Source of the DNA: Mycobacterium marinum
GTDB lineage: Bacteria > Actinomycetota > Actinomycetes > Mycobacteriales > Mycobacteriaceae
NCBI RefSeq assembly: GCF_003391395.1
Contig: NZ_CP024190.1
Span: forward strand, 3,348,001 to 3,412,000
Length of the DNA stretch: 64,000 nucleotides
Direction: 5' to 3'
This document shows, piece after piece, positions 16,963 through 27,875 of this stretch; position 1 is the stretch's first letter, and each line of letters opens with the position of its first letter. A model generated the notes under the pieces. That model ran no database searches, had not been told where the DNA came from, and saw nothing but the letters and a program-made list of their open reading frames with translations. The translations under genes and the position numbers were made by a program.

Positions 16963-18117
16963 CTACCCGGTTTGGACGGATCCGACTTCGGTGGGTTCGC
17001 TGACCCAGGCGGCGAAGACCGGCACACCGGCCCACGGATCGCGTCGCCGCCCGCCACCTACCACCGCCACCACCGCATAGGGATGACCGAAGCGCAGCGT
17101 CGCTGACCGCGACGGCAGCCGCGAAACCATCGCGCCACGCACAGCGATCGCGGTGACGGCCGCGGCCTCGAAGCCATACCGGCCGTAGCGGGCCACCGCG
17201 GACTGCCGGGCCCGCGTATCCGCAGTCCCCTTCAGCGCCACCGCCAGGGCTTGCCCGGCCGCACCGAAACCCAACGCCGGATCAGCGGTGAGGTCGTGAT
17301 CCGACGACACCTGCCAAGCCGGCATCACCACCCGCACGTCGTCCTCGCGGCCACGGGCCCCCTCGGTGATCGTCCAGAATTCGCCGTCGCCGAGTGGCAG
17401 GTCGCAGAGCTCACGGCGACGCACCCGGGAGCCGGTCACTTCCCGGCAGGCGATGTCGTGCGCCGCCGCCAGCACGGCCTGAAACGATGTACCTCGACTC
17501 GCGATGACCGAGGTGACGTGCAATTCGCCGGTACCGACCGCGGTATGCACGCCGACAGTTCCCACACCCTCAGCATCGGCGAGGTAGGCGCTGTGGCCGG
17601 CGACCGTGAGCGCATCGCAAACCCGTTTGCTCCAGGGCGAGCGCAGCTGGCCGGCATCGGTGACGCCGAAGGGCCGCAACCAGCTGATCCGCGTGGCCAG
17701 AGCGCTGGCCAACACGGCCGCCATGCCCGACAAGTCGGCGGGGAAGCGCTCGATCATGCCATCGGTGTGGTTGCGTGCCCACGTGTCGGCTTGGGCCTGG
17801 CTGGGGATCGGCCCGATCTCCACTTCGGAGGGCATGCGGCCCGACCACAACCCCGCCAAGTCCGCTGGGCCCCACAGGGCCAACGCCGCGTTGATCACCT
17901 CGGGTGGCGCGACCATCAGGTCCTCCAGCGCCCGGTGCGCATGCTTAGCGTCAGTACCGAGGGCCTCTTCGAGCTGCTCGCGAGCGGCACCTCTGGCGAC
18001 CGGCGCCACCAGCGCCAGGAGCAACCACGCACCCAGCGGTGACGCGACCGAGTGCAGACCCGCATGCACCCGACAGAAGCGGCGGGCATAGCGCGTGATC
18101 AGCGGCCCGACGTCCAT
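16963..18117 (-). CDS. Serpin-like protein
   Basis: The 384-aa protein follows the serpin order: an N-terminal SPLGAWLLLALVAPVARGAAREQLE..ALG helix as in serpin helix B/D, SEVEIGPIPSQAQADTWA (compare the NxWVxxxTxGxI region, here WARNHTDGMIERF), and near the C-terminus GFEAAAVTAIAVRG, which resembles the serpin hinge (E-A-A-A-x-T-A). LRFGHPYAVVAVV then matches the HPF signature strand and the protein ends in a final strand with PVFAAWV. It has no signal peptide. Serpins inhibit serine proteases; whether this one retains inhibition depends on the reactive loop. The gene is convergent with the M48 protease and 12 bases downstream of the cutinase gene start side. Confidence 0.65.
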   Translation of the reverse strand: MDVGPLITRYARRFCRVHAGLHSVASPLGAWLLLALVAPVARGAAREQLEEALGTDAKHAHRALEDLMVAPPEVINAALALWGPADLAGLWSGRMPSEVEIGPIPSQAQADTWARNHTDGMIERFPADLSGMAAVLASALATRISWLRPFGVTDAGQLRSPWSKRVCDALTVAGHSAYLADAEGVGTVGVHTAVGTGELHVTSVIASRGTSFQAVLAAAHDIACREVTGSRVRRRELCDLPLGDGEFWTITEGARGREDDVRVVMPAWQVSSDHDLTADPALGFGAAGQALAVALKGTADTRARQSAVARYGRYGFEAAAVTAIAVRGAMVSRLPSRSATLRFGHPYAVVAVVGGGRRRDPWAGVPVFAAWVSEPTEVGSVQTG

Positions 18118-18129
18118 GCCGCAGCGGGA

Positions 18130-18825
18130 CTAGAGCTTGCCTGCGACGAAGTCGGCGGCCTCGTTGACCATGCCGTCCTGGATGTAGGCACTGGCGAGGT
18201 GCTGTGGCCAGTTCTGCTTCCACGTATTGGGGTCAGCGGGGCTGCAGACCGGGTCGGAGCCATGGCACAACTCGATGGTTCTGTCGTTGTAGAGCGGACT
18301 GAAGTTCGTGATGGGCCCCACCCACTGGCTGCCGTTGCCGAACAGCGCGACCGCGGCGATGTGCTGATCGGTGCCCGGCGGCAGCGGATTCTCGAATCCG
18401 AACGCCGACATCGGCACCGCAAGCACCACGTCGGTCACGGCCGCGCCGAGGGAATATCCGCCTAGCACCAGTCGGGTGTCCGGACAGCTGTTGACCATGT
18501 ACTGGATGTGCCCGCTCATGTCGTTGGCACCGATGTCGACCTCGGTGTCGGCCGGATACTTCACGGCGTAGGACCCCATGCTTCTGCCGCCGACCTTGGA
18601 GCTCAGCGAGCTGATGAACGCGTTGCCCAGCACCCCGGGCCCCGGCGACTCGAATCTGCCCCGGGCGAAGACAACCTCCACCTGAGGGCAGTTCGCCGCA
18701 TCGGTTGACGGCGCCGCACCGGGCGTTCCCGGCGGCAGCACCGCTGCGGCGATCGTTAGGGCCGCGGCTACCGCGACCGCCCCAACTCCAAATTGGACCG
18801 ACCTACGGGCAAACAAAGCGCGCAC
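18130..18825 (-). CDS. Cutinase-family secreted esterase (Culp)
   Basis: The 231-aa protein has an N-terminal hydrophobic export segment (about residues 12-35). Its alpha/beta cutinase domain has CPQVEVVFARGRFESPG, the nucleophile motif LVLGGYSLG (Ser about residue 125), the catalytic Asp in CHGSDPVC, and a His in QHLASAYIQDGM. The Cys in ANCPQ, NSCPD, ELCHG and PVCS give the usual disulfides. The GYSLG box differs from the usual GYSQG. Mycobacterial Culps hydrolyse lipid esters. It lies upstream of the serpin-like gene on the same strand, only 12 bases apart, so the two may be cotranscribed. Confidence 0.88.
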   Translation of the reverse strand: MRALFARRSVQFGVGAVAVAAALTIAAAVLPPGTPGAAPSTDAANCPQVEVVFARGRFESPGPGVLGNAFISSLSSKVGGRSMGSYAVKYPADTEVDIGANDMSGHIQYMVNSCPDTRLVLGGYSLGAAVTDVVLAVPMSAFGFENPLPPGTDQHIAAVALFGNGSQWVGPITNFSPLYNDRTIELCHGSDPVCSPADPNTWKQNWPQHLASAYIQDGMVNEAADFVAGKL

Positions 18826-18957
18826 AGGAAGATGTTAGCCACTTCGGCACCTGTTGGCAGGCTTTGAAGAATTGGCCCCCCACGCCATGCACCGCACTGC
18901 ACTTTGATACTCAATGACCGCGCCGCACACACACCGCAACGGCCTAAATATCGCCGC

Positions 18958-19377
18958 ATGCGGATATCGGTCGAGTTCCACCTGAGCTTCGAATACTCCG
19001 CACTGCAGCAGTTGCGGCAAGCCGCGGATCACTTTGGCTTCGAAGGAATTTGGGACTACGACCATTTTTGTGGGCCGGCAGAACTCGCCGAGCCGACGTT
19101 CGAGGGCTGGACGACGCTGGCCGCCATGGCAGCTGTTACCCAACGGACGAGGATCGTCCCTCTGGTAACCGGTGTGATCTATGGCCATCCGGCGATCCTG
19201 GCGAAAAGGGCAGTGACCGTCGACCACATCTGCGTCGGTCAACTCAACTTCGGCATCGGCGCCGGGTGGCACGAGGCCGAGCACTATGGTCCTGCCGTTC
19301 CGGCAGCCACCATCGCTAGGCCTACTCGAACGGTGCGCCGCCCTCGGTTGGCCAGCATGGCCTTCGGGCGCGGATGA
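18958..19377 (+). pseudogene. Truncated LLM-class (F420-type) oxidoreductase
   Basis: The frame starts MRISVEFHLSFEYSALQQL and carries the first ~105 residues of a luciferase-like F420 oxidoreductase: FEGIWDYDHFCGP, WTTLAAMAAVTQRTRIVPLV, HPAILAKRAVTVDH and LNFGIGAGWHEAEH. After AEHYG the family pattern is lost and the frame ends within 30 codons, whereas complete members are about 280-330 aa. A reading in the next frame continues briefly with plausible residues (LPFRQP). It is therefore a frameshifted or truncated gene. Confidence 0.65.
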
Positions 19378-19414
19378 CGCATCAGCGGTTGGCCGGTCGG
19401 TAGCCTCACCAAGC

Positions 19415-19645
19415 ATGACCGACATCGTCGTCGTCCGGGTCAAGCCGGGTAGTCGCAAAGGCCCCCTGGTCGAGACGGGTTCCGATGCCGAGTTAACCAT
19501 CTATGTACGCGAGCGGGCGGTCGACGGTAAGGCCAACGAAGCCGCAGCCCGGTTGCTCGCCGCCCACCTTCAACTGCCGAGAAGCCGAGTTGAATTGGTG
19601 GCGGGGGCGACGTCGCGGTTGAAGCGCTTCCGCGTCGAGCGCTGA
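19415..19645 (+). CDS. DUF167/UPF0235 (YggU) family protein
   Basis: The 76-aa protein has the family layout: IVVVRVKPGSRKGPLVE, then ELTIYVRERAVDGKANEAAA (the signature VKA..GKANxA), a helix LLAAHLQLPRSRV, and ELVAGATSRLKRFRV at the C-terminus. YggU-like proteins are small cytoplasmic alpha/beta proteins of unknown function. The ATG at 19415 lies about 40 bases after the LLM remnant. Confidence 0.88.
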   Translation: MTDIVVVRVKPGSRKGPLVETGSDAELTIYVRERAVDGKANEAAARLLAAHLQLPRSRVELVAGATSRLKRFRVER

Positions 19646-19688
19646 TCGCCTTCGGGGGTCCGCCCACGCCGGGGACCACCGCGTTCAC

Positions 19689-20039
19689 ATGGTGGCCAAG
19701 GCGTATCTGCCCCGTGATCTCGCCGCGACGGCGGACAACGATGCTCAGTTCATGCCAGCGCTTGCCGTCACCTCAGTGCTGGTCATGGCGGCACTTTGCA
19801 TCGGCTACCAATGCGGCCGCCGGGCCGGCTCAACCCGCTCGGGCCGGATCAGGCGCAGGCGCAGGACGGCACTGGCTGGCATGGCGTTCACGGTCATTGC
19901 GCTGGTTGTTGTCCGCCGCGCCCGGCGCAGCTTGCGGCGCCGACGCAATTCCATTTCCATACAGGTAGCGAAACATGTTGCCCCGCTGGGGCTTTGGGAA
20001 GCGCCGACGCGCGCCCTCAAGCAACTGCGCGGCTGCTAG
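19689..20039 (+). CDS. Small membrane protein with Arg-rich loop, unknown
   Basis: The 116-aa protein has two hydrophobic segments (MPALAVTSVLVMAALCIGY about 22-42, and ALAGMAFTVIALVVV about 61-75). They are separated by a basic loop with RIRRRRR and followed by a second Arg run. The tail is amphipathic. I recognise no family, and the Arg-rich DNA could inflate the coding signal, so the call is moderate. Confidence 0.5.
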   Translation: MVAKAYLPRDLAATADNDAQFMPALAVTSVLVMAALCIGYQCGRRAGSTRSGRIRRRRRTALAGMAFTVIALVVVRRARRSLRRRRNSISIQVAKHVAPLGLWEAPTRALKQLRGC

Positions 20040-20191
20040 CCCGCCCGAGTGCTCGACGCCGGCGCTTGGGCACCAATCCCGGGATGTGACACCCGCCCTA
20101 GCGCGACCTCAATTCAGCGGGATTGGTTATCCCCGTACGGCAGAACACACGTCAGGCCTACCCCCATTACCCGTCGACATAGGATGTTCCC

Positions 20192-21055
20192 ATGGGGCGG
20201 TACGTTGAAAATCTGGGCGTCAGAATCTGGACGCAGAGTTTTGGGAGCCGTGCCGACAAGGCAATCCTTCTCATATCCGGCGCGATGGCTCCAGCTATCT
20301 TCTGGAACAGCAACTTCTGCGAGCGTCTCGCCGATCTAGGATATTTTGTCTTACGCTTCGACAGCCGTGACATCGGTGATTCAACGCATTTCCCCCCGGC
20401 AAGGGATGCCGACGCTGATCCGCCATACACCATCGATGAAATGGTTGACGATGTTCGAGCCATACTAGCCGACCATGATCTGAATACCGTTGTACTCATC
20501 GGACATTCACTCGGCAGCACCGTGGCTCAACTGTTCGCGGTCAAATACCCGGAACGGGTCGAGAAGCTGTTCTTGATGTCATCGCCGATAATCGCCACGG
20601 GTAACAACATATACGCCGAGACGGATAGCGAGACGCTCGCCGCCATGTGGCAAGTGCTGATGTCCAACAAGATGTACCCAGATTACAAACGTGGCAAAGA
20701 AGAATTTTTCAAAGTCTGGCGATACCTCAACGGCAGCTTTGAATTGGACACCGACTTAGCCGATGAATACACCAAGCGCCTCTATGAAACGGAAGTCATC
20801 GAGCCAGCATATAATCACACCAAGGTTCAGGTGGGCATCGACGACACCTGGACCGAGCTAAGCGAACTCGAAATCCCGATACACTTCATTTACGGCGAAA
20901 AGGACCAGTTGGCGTCGAACGTCGGGAATATACAGATCCTGACCAACTCCCTGCCGAACGCTCATCTGACCGTTCTCAAAGGTGCCGGCCACATGTACTT
21001 CCATAGACGCATATGGCAGCAAATACTGTCGGTCCTCACCGAGGCCCTGACCTAA
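20192..21055 (+). CDS. Alpha/beta hydrolase, low-GC gene
   Basis: The 287-aa protein is an alpha/beta hydrolase with nucleophile motif VVLIGHSLGSTVAQLF (Ser about residue 110), an oxyanion-type ISGAMAPAIFWN segment early on, a catalytic Asp in HFIYGEKDQLAS (about residue 236) and His in KGAGHMYFHRR (about residue 264). The fold order is that of esterases and aclacinomycin methylesterase-like enzymes. The DNA is clearly less GC-rich than its neighbours (about 45-47% at 20701-20820). No related genes flank it, which suggests acquisition by transfer. Confidence 0.87.
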   Translation: MGRYVENLGVRIWTQSFGSRADKAILLISGAMAPAIFWNSNFCERLADLGYFVLRFDSRDIGDSTHFPPARDADADPPYTIDEMVDDVRAILADHDLNTVVLIGHSLGSTVAQLFAVKYPERVEKLFLMSSPIIATGNNIYAETDSETLAAMWQVLMSNKMYPDYKRGKEEFFKVWRYLNGSFELDTDLADEYTKRLYETEVIEPAYNHTKVQVGIDDTWTELSELEIPIHFIYGEKDQLASNVGNIQILTNSLPNAHLTVLKGAGHMYFHRRIWQQILSVLTEALT

Positions 21056-21075
21056 TACCGTTCGGCCCCGTCCCG

Positions 21076-21111
21076 TATCACCTGCCCTTTCGTTGCGACG
21101 ACCAGGTGATA
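21076..21111 (+). terminator. Hairpin after the alpha/beta hydrolase
   Basis: Perfect 9-bp inverted repeat TATCACCTG (21076-21084) and CAGGTGATA (21103-21111) with an 18-base loop, 20 bases after the stop at 21055. It probably ends the transcript. The remaining ~300 bases to betP hold no supported gene. Confidence 0.55.
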
Positions 21112-21414
21112 TCGCGCGGCGACACCGGCAGTATCGATTGCGTTGCAAAACCACTCGGGGATGTGATAACCGCATCGGTAATTTCACCTGCACCCGACAA
21201 CCTCCGGCCATCTCGGTAATATCAGCCCGGCAGAGTTCAAACTCTGAAGGTTCACCAAGAGGGTCTCCCTACTCGCGTGGCCGCTCGAACGGCGGTGACA
21301 GATCAGGCTCGCGAGCTCCGGCCGGAGGCCACTCGACACGCACGTTCGTCACGGTCGATTCGCGTTAGCCGCGAAGCGACGTCGGTGACCAGGACGTGCC
21401 TAGAAGGGAGTGTG

Positions 21415-23211
21415 ATGGCGTTGCCCGACCTGCCCGATAACGATCCGGGTCGCCCGAATGTGGTTGCCGAGGCTTGGCGAAGTATCAAACCCTCGGTCTT
21501 CGTTCCGGCGTCATTGGTGATCGTGACCATGATCGCTGTTTCGGTCGTCTACGCGCAGACCGCCGCCAATGCATTCGTGAAGCTCAACGCCGCAATCACC
21601 GCTGGGGTCGGGTGGTGGTACATCCTGGTCGCCACGGCTTTCGTCGTGTTCGCGCTCTACTGCGGTATCTCGCAGATCGGCACCATCCGGCTCGGCAGCG
21701 ACGACGAGGTACCCGAGTACGGCTTTTGGGCATGGCTGGCGATGCTGTTCAGCGCGGGTATGGGCATCGGTTTGGTGTTCTACGGTGTGGCCGAGCCGCT
21801 CAGCCACTACGCCCATCCACCTCAGTCCCGCGGCGTGCCCGCACTCACCGATGCGGCGGCCAACCAGGCGATGGCACTGACCCTGTTCCACTGGGGTCTG
21901 CACGCGTGGGCGATCTACGTGGTGGTTGGCCTCGGCATGGCCTACATGACCTATCGGCGGGGACGCCCCTTGTCGGTGCGGTGGCTGCTGGAGCCGGTCT
22001 TGGGGCGGCGCCGAGTCGAAGGCGTGCTGGGACACGCGGTCGATGTCGTTGCCATCGTGGGAACACTGTTCGGTGTCGCCACATCACTGGGCTTTGGCAT
22101 CACCCAGATTGCCTCCGGCCTGGAGTATCTCGGCTGGATCAAGACGAACAACTGGTGGATCATCGCCATGATCGGCGCGATCACCGCCGCCGCGACGGCA
22201 TCGGTGGTCAGCGGTGTCAGCAAGGGTTTGAAGTGGCTGTCAAACATCAACATGGCATTGGCGGCCCTATTGGCCCTGTTCGTGCTGTTACTCGGACCGA
22301 CACTTTTCTTGCTGCAGTCCTGGGTGCAGAACTTGGGCGGCTACGCCCAGTCCCTGCCACAGTTCATGCTGCGCACCGCGCCGTTCTCGCACGACAGCTG
22401 GCTCGGCAACTGGACCATTTTCTACTGGGGCTGGTGGATCAGCTGGGCGCCGTTTGTCGGGATGTTCATCGCGCGGATATCGCGCGGGCGCACGATCCGA
22501 GAGTTCATTGGGGCGGTGCTGCTGGTACCCACCGTGATTGCCTCGCTGTGGTTCACCATCTTTGGTGACGCCGCGCTGTTGCGCCAGCGAAACGACGGCG
22601 ACATGCTGGTCAACGGCGCCGTGGACACCAACACGTCGCTGTTCCGATTGCTCGGCGATCTGCCCATCGGCGTCATCACCAGCGTTCTTGCGGTGCTAGT
22701 GATCGTGTTCTTCTTCATCACGTCGTCGGACTCGGGTTCGCTCGTGATCGACATCTTGTCCGCGGGTGGCGAGCTGGATCCGCCCAAGCTGACCCGGGTG
22801 TACTGGGCGGTGCTCGAGGGGACCGCCGCCGCGATATTGCTGCTGGTTGGCGGCTCCGGGTCGCTGACCGCGTTGCAGACCGCTTCCATTGCCACCGCCC
22901 TGCCGTTCTCCATCGTCATGGTGGTGGCGTGTTACGCCATGCTAAAAGCGTTCCGCTTCGATCTACTCACCACGCCCAGGCTGCTGCATGTCACCGTGCC
23001 CGACGTGGTATCGGACGGCAACCGGCAGCGCCGCGACATCTCCGCGACCCTGGCCGGGCTTATCGCGGTTCGCGACGTCGATAGCGGTACCTGCAGCGTG
23101 CACCCCGACACCGGCGCGCTAACCGTCATAACTCCACCAGATCCGTTGGGCGGGCACATGTTTGACACCAGCGACCAAGACGGCCAAAGAAATCCAACAT
23201 CGTCGGCGTAG
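21415..23211 (+). CDS. betP: BCCT-family glycine betaine/choline transporter
   Basis: The 598-aa protein has the 12-helix BCCT layout. Marker segments are GVGWWYILVATAFVVFALYC, FSAGMGIGLVFYGVAEPL (the substrate-binding GMGIGL loop), LFHWGLHAWAIYV and FYWGWWISWAPFVGMFIARIS, the diagnostic aromatic box. The ATG at 21415 follows a GAAGGGAG ribosome site. It takes up compatible solutes across the inner membrane for osmoprotection; the C-terminal tail is longer than the minimal core. The best M. tuberculosis match is Rv0917 (BetP). Confidence 0.93.
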   Translation: MALPDLPDNDPGRPNVVAEAWRSIKPSVFVPASLVIVTMIAVSVVYAQTAANAFVKLNAAITAGVGWWYILVATAFVVFALYCGISQIGTIRLGSDDEVPEYGFWAWLAMLFSAGMGIGLVFYGVAEPLSHYAHPPQSRGVPALTDAAANQAMALTLFHWGLHAWAIYVVVGLGMAYMTYRRGRPLSVRWLLEPVLGRRRVEGVLGHAVDVVAIVGTLFGVATSLGFGITQIASGLEYLGWIKTNNWWIIAMIGAITAAATASVVSGVSKGLKWLSNINMALAALLALFVLLLGPTLFLLQSWVQNLGGYAQSLPQFMLRTAPFSHDSWLGNWTIFYWGWWISWAPFVGMFIARISRGRTIREFIGAVLLVPTVIASLWFTIFGDAALLRQRNDGDMLVNGAVDTNTSLFRLLGDLPIGVITSVLAVLVIVFFFITSSDSGSLVIDILSAGGELDPPKLTRVYWAVLEGTAAAILLLVGGSGSLTALQTASIATALPFSIVMVVACYAMLKAFRFDLLTTPRLLHVTVPDVVSDGNRQRRDISATLAGLIAVRDVDSGTCSVHPDTGALTVITPPDPLGGHMFDTSDQDGQRNPTSSA

Positions 23212-23245
23212 GCCGCGAAGCCAACCGGCCGACGCCGGCCCTCGC

Positions 23246-23282
23246 AGTGGCCCCCGCGAGCTATTGGTTCACGGGGGTCACT
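23246..23282. terminator. Hairpin between convergent betP and katG
   Basis: Arms AGTGGCCCCCG (23246-23256) and CGGGGGTCACT (23272-23282) pair over 11 bases with one G-T, loop 15. It lies between the stops of betP (23211) and katG (23306) and could serve both. Confidence 0.6.
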
Positions 23283-23305
23283 ACGAGTCAGCGATCGATA
23301 CCGGA

Positions 23306-25537
<2,232 letters not shown>

Positions 25538-25573
25538 AGCATTCCTTCCAGGGGTGGGTGAATCGGGCTGCGA

Positions 25574-26026
25574 TCACGGCTGTGACCGGGGCATTGCGGT
25601 TGAACAATCGGGGCAGATGCCCCAATAAATGACTTCGGCCTCGTCGACAACGAAGCCATCCAGCACATTGCTGTCGTCCGAGGGGGCCAGACACGGAGCC
25701 TCACCGACGGCACAATCGATGTCGGCAATCGCTCCGCAGGATCGGCAGACGACATGGTGGTGGTTGTCGCCGACGCGGGATTCGTAGCGGGCGACCGATC
25801 CCGACGGCTGGATGCGACGGACCAGGCCCACCGAGGTAAGTGCGCCGAGCACGTCATATACGGCCTGCCGGGACACGTCGGGCAGGATTTCGCGAACCGC
25901 CGAGTAGATCGTTTCGGTGTCGGCGTGTGGGTGATCGCCCACGGCCTCGAGCACAGCAAGCCTCGGCCGGGTGACGCGCAGATCGGCCATACGCAGCTTC
26001 TCTGTGTAGTCCGCCGTTGACCCCAC
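25574..26026 (-). CDS. furA: Ferric uptake regulator-type repressor FurA
   Basis: The 150-aa protein starts at a GTG and has the Fur winged-helix domain: ADLRVTRPRLAVLEAV, DTETIYSAVREILPDVSRQAVYDVL and RRIQPSGSVARYESR. Metal sites follow: HADTE, DNHHHVVCRSCG, and CPDC at the C-terminus. FurA represses its own promoter and downstream katG in response to iron and peroxide. The operon layout is the classic mycobacterial furA-katG. A consensus promoter places transcription start within a base or two of the GTG, so the message is expected to be leaderless. Confidence 0.95.
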   Translation of the reverse strand: MGSTADYTEKLRMADLRVTRPRLAVLEAVGDHPHADTETIYSAVREILPDVSRQAVYDVLGALTSVGLVRRIQPSGSVARYESRVGDNHHHVVCRSCGAIADIDCAVGEAPCLAPSDDSNVLDGFVVDEAEVIYWGICPDCSTAMPRSQP

Positions 26027-26032
26027 TTCGCC

Positions 26033-26061
26033 ACTATGACTCGCTATCTTGAATCGGTCAA
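26033..26061 (-). promoter_or_regulatory. furA-katG promoter, leaderless transcript
   Basis: On the minus strand, -35 TTGACC (26061-26056), a 17-base spacer, then -10 CATAGT (26038-26033). The GTG of furA begins at 26026, six bases beyond the -10, so transcription should start at or next to the start codon. The spacer contains AGATAGCGAGTC, where a FurA site would be expected. Confidence 0.65.
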
Positions 26062-26300
26062 GAGTTTCCGCTCGCCATCAACGCACAATTGGGCCGGCGC
26101 GCTCAGCCCCTTGCTCCGGCACCTTCGGGCCCGCATCACACCGCGCCCTGCGACGGTCGCGCCCGTGGCCGATTGCCAGTTGAAAACGATTGCACAACAA
26201 GCACACTCAGACACCGGTGCCGCCACGCGGTCGCGCGCCGGCAGGGTTGACGACAACACCGTCAGGCCGCTCCGAACGCCGGCCATCTATCAGGTAGATT

Positions 26301-26320
26301 GATATCAGACACCCTGATAT
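26301..26320. promoter_or_regulatory. Palindrome GATATCAG-N5-CTGATAT upstream of the DUF385 gene
   Basis: Left arm GATATCAG (26301-26308), spacer ACACC, right arm CTGATAT (26314-26320). A third half-site-like CTATCAG lies 15 bases upstream. It is 36 bases from the ATG of the deazaflavin-type reductase gene, in the place of a repressor operator. The rest of the 330-base gap from furA contains no supported gene. Confidence 0.5.
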
Positions 26321-26355
26321 AGCTGGGGCCGCAATGTTCAGAGATGGGATCTGAA

Positions 26356-26805
26356 ATGTCCAATCCGAAGCCACCGGCTTGGCTCAAGCCGATGAACAAA
26401 GCCATGGTGACCCTGCAGAAGATCGGCGTCGTCGCGGGCCCGGTACGGGTACTCACCGTGACCGGCCGCAAGACGGGGCTGCCGCGCAGCACCCCGGCAA
26501 CCCCGTTCGTACTCGATGACTGCGTGTATGTGGTCGGCGGATATCCAGGTGCGGACTGGGTGCGCAACGCTCGCGCGGCCGGCAGCGGAACCGTTACCCG
26601 GGGACGCAAGAAGCAACAGGTTGTCTTCACCGAACTCACCGCAGCGCAGGCGGTTCCCGTGCTGGCCGCGTTTCCGCACAAAGTTCCTCGGGGCGTCGGC
26701 TTCTTCAAGCGCTCCGGCTTGGTGCGGCAAGGAACGGCCGAAGAGTTTGCCGCACTGGCCGGGCAGTGCGCCGTCTTCCGGCTCGACCCCACCGCGCAGA
26801 ACTAG
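26356..26805 (+). CDS. DUF385/deazaflavin-dependent nitroreductase-family protein
   Basis: The 149-aa protein starts at the second ATG (MSNPKPPAWLKPMN), which fits the family better than the ATG at 26344. Core motifs are VRVLTVTGRKTGLPRSTP (the conserved GRKTG..R loop binding F420 phosphates), CVYVVGGYPGADWVRN and a C-terminal helix. Members use F420 as cofactor; Ddn activates pretomanid. The fold length is right. A palindrome upstream suggests regulated expression. Confidence 0.85.
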   Translation: MSNPKPPAWLKPMNKAMVTLQKIGVVAGPVRVLTVTGRKTGLPRSTPATPFVLDDCVYVVGGYPGADWVRNARAAGSGTVTRGRKKQQVVFTELTAAQAVPVLAAFPHKVPRGVGFFKRSGLVRQGTAEEFAALAGQCAVFRLDPTAQN

Positions 26806-27071
26806 CCCTATCCACGAGCCTCGTCGCCGCCACCGCGGTGCCGGTTTCGGGCGATGTCGACCAAGATCCGCCCGGAAGTCCGCGCAGCGAGTCTCGCTTC
26901 CCGCACGAAATATTCTGGGCTGATTAACCTTTCGAGCCAGTTCGACTGCTCCGGCAAATGCACCTGGACGGAATGCGGTCGCCGCGGCACGACACCGAGG
27001 GAACCGGAATTTGGTACCATCGCGCGGTGCACAAACCGGCTGCACCGGGTAGCCGCATCGGGGTGCAATCG

Positions 27072-27842
27072 GTGTCCCGGCGCGACGTCCTCAAGGTATG
27101 CAAGTTTGCCTTGGCACCGGCTTTGTTCGGCCTCGGGACACTCGCCGAAAGCGTCGACGCACCCCGGGCCGCCGCCACCGGCGTGAGGTTGATCGACTTT
27201 GCCAAGCAGCGCATCTCACCAGAGCTGATCAAGTCGGCAGGCTATGACGGCGTCGTGAACTACGTATCCGAATCGCGCCCGGGAGCGAACTTCCAAGCAA
27301 AACCGATCACACGCGAATACGCCGACGGATTGCGAGCGGCGGACCTGCACATCGTCAGCAACTACCAGTACGGCAAGCCCGGTGGCTCAGCGCCGTCGGA
27401 TTTCACCCGCGGCCGTTCCGGTGGTGTGCAAGACGCCCAGACTGCCCTGAGCCTGCACAGCGCGGCAGGGGGCACAGCGTCGGCCCCGATCTTCTTCAGT
27501 GTCGATGAAGACATCGACCCGCACACCTGGGACACCGCTGCCGTGGAGTGGTTCCGGGGAATCAACTCGGTACTCGGCGTCGAGCGCACCGGTATCTATG
27601 GACATTCCCGGGCCTGCGCGTGGGCGGTCAGAGACGGGGTGATCGGAAGCTCGACCACGCCGGAGCACCGGTGGGCATGGCAGACGAGGTCGTGGTCGCA
27701 TGGTCAGCGCGAGCCCGCCGCGGTGCTGTATCAAGAGGTCGTCAACAGTCCCACACACCCAAGTCCGCTGTTAGGCGGGATACGTGTGGACGTGAACGAG
27801 GTCCTCGCCGCCGACTTCGGGCAGTGGGATCTGGCGCGGTGA
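27072..27842 (+). CDS. Tat-exported DUF1906 (glycoside hydrolase-like) protein, Rv2525c-like
   Basis: The 256-aa protein starts at a GTG and has a Tat signal SRRDVLKVCKFALAPALFG with cleavage near RAAA. The mature domain opens with VRLIDFAKQRISPELIKSAG and contains NYVSESRPG, KIVSNYQYG-like HIVSNYQYGKPGG, and PIFFSVDEDIDP, the strand bearing the acidic residues. It closes with IRVDVNEVLAADFGQWD. The order matches Rv2525c, a Tat substrate with a GH25-like barrel linked to cell-wall metabolism. A longer ORF begins at 26958 but lacks a plausible start. It is divergent from nothing and convergent with sseB. Confidence 0.87.
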   Translation: MSRRDVLKVCKFALAPALFGLGTLAESVDAPRAAATGVRLIDFAKQRISPELIKSAGYDGVVNYVSESRPGANFQAKPITREYADGLRAADLHIVSNYQYGKPGGSAPSDFTRGRSGGVQDAQTALSLHSAAGGTASAPIFFSVDEDIDPHTWDTAAVEWFRGINSVLGVERTGIYGHSRACAWAVRDGVIGSSTTPEHRWAWQTRSWSHGQREPAAVLYQEVVNSPTHPSPLLGGIRVDVNEVLAADFGQWDLAR

Positions 27843-27875
27843 TCGGCTAGCGGAACCTGCGGGGTGGCCGCCGGT

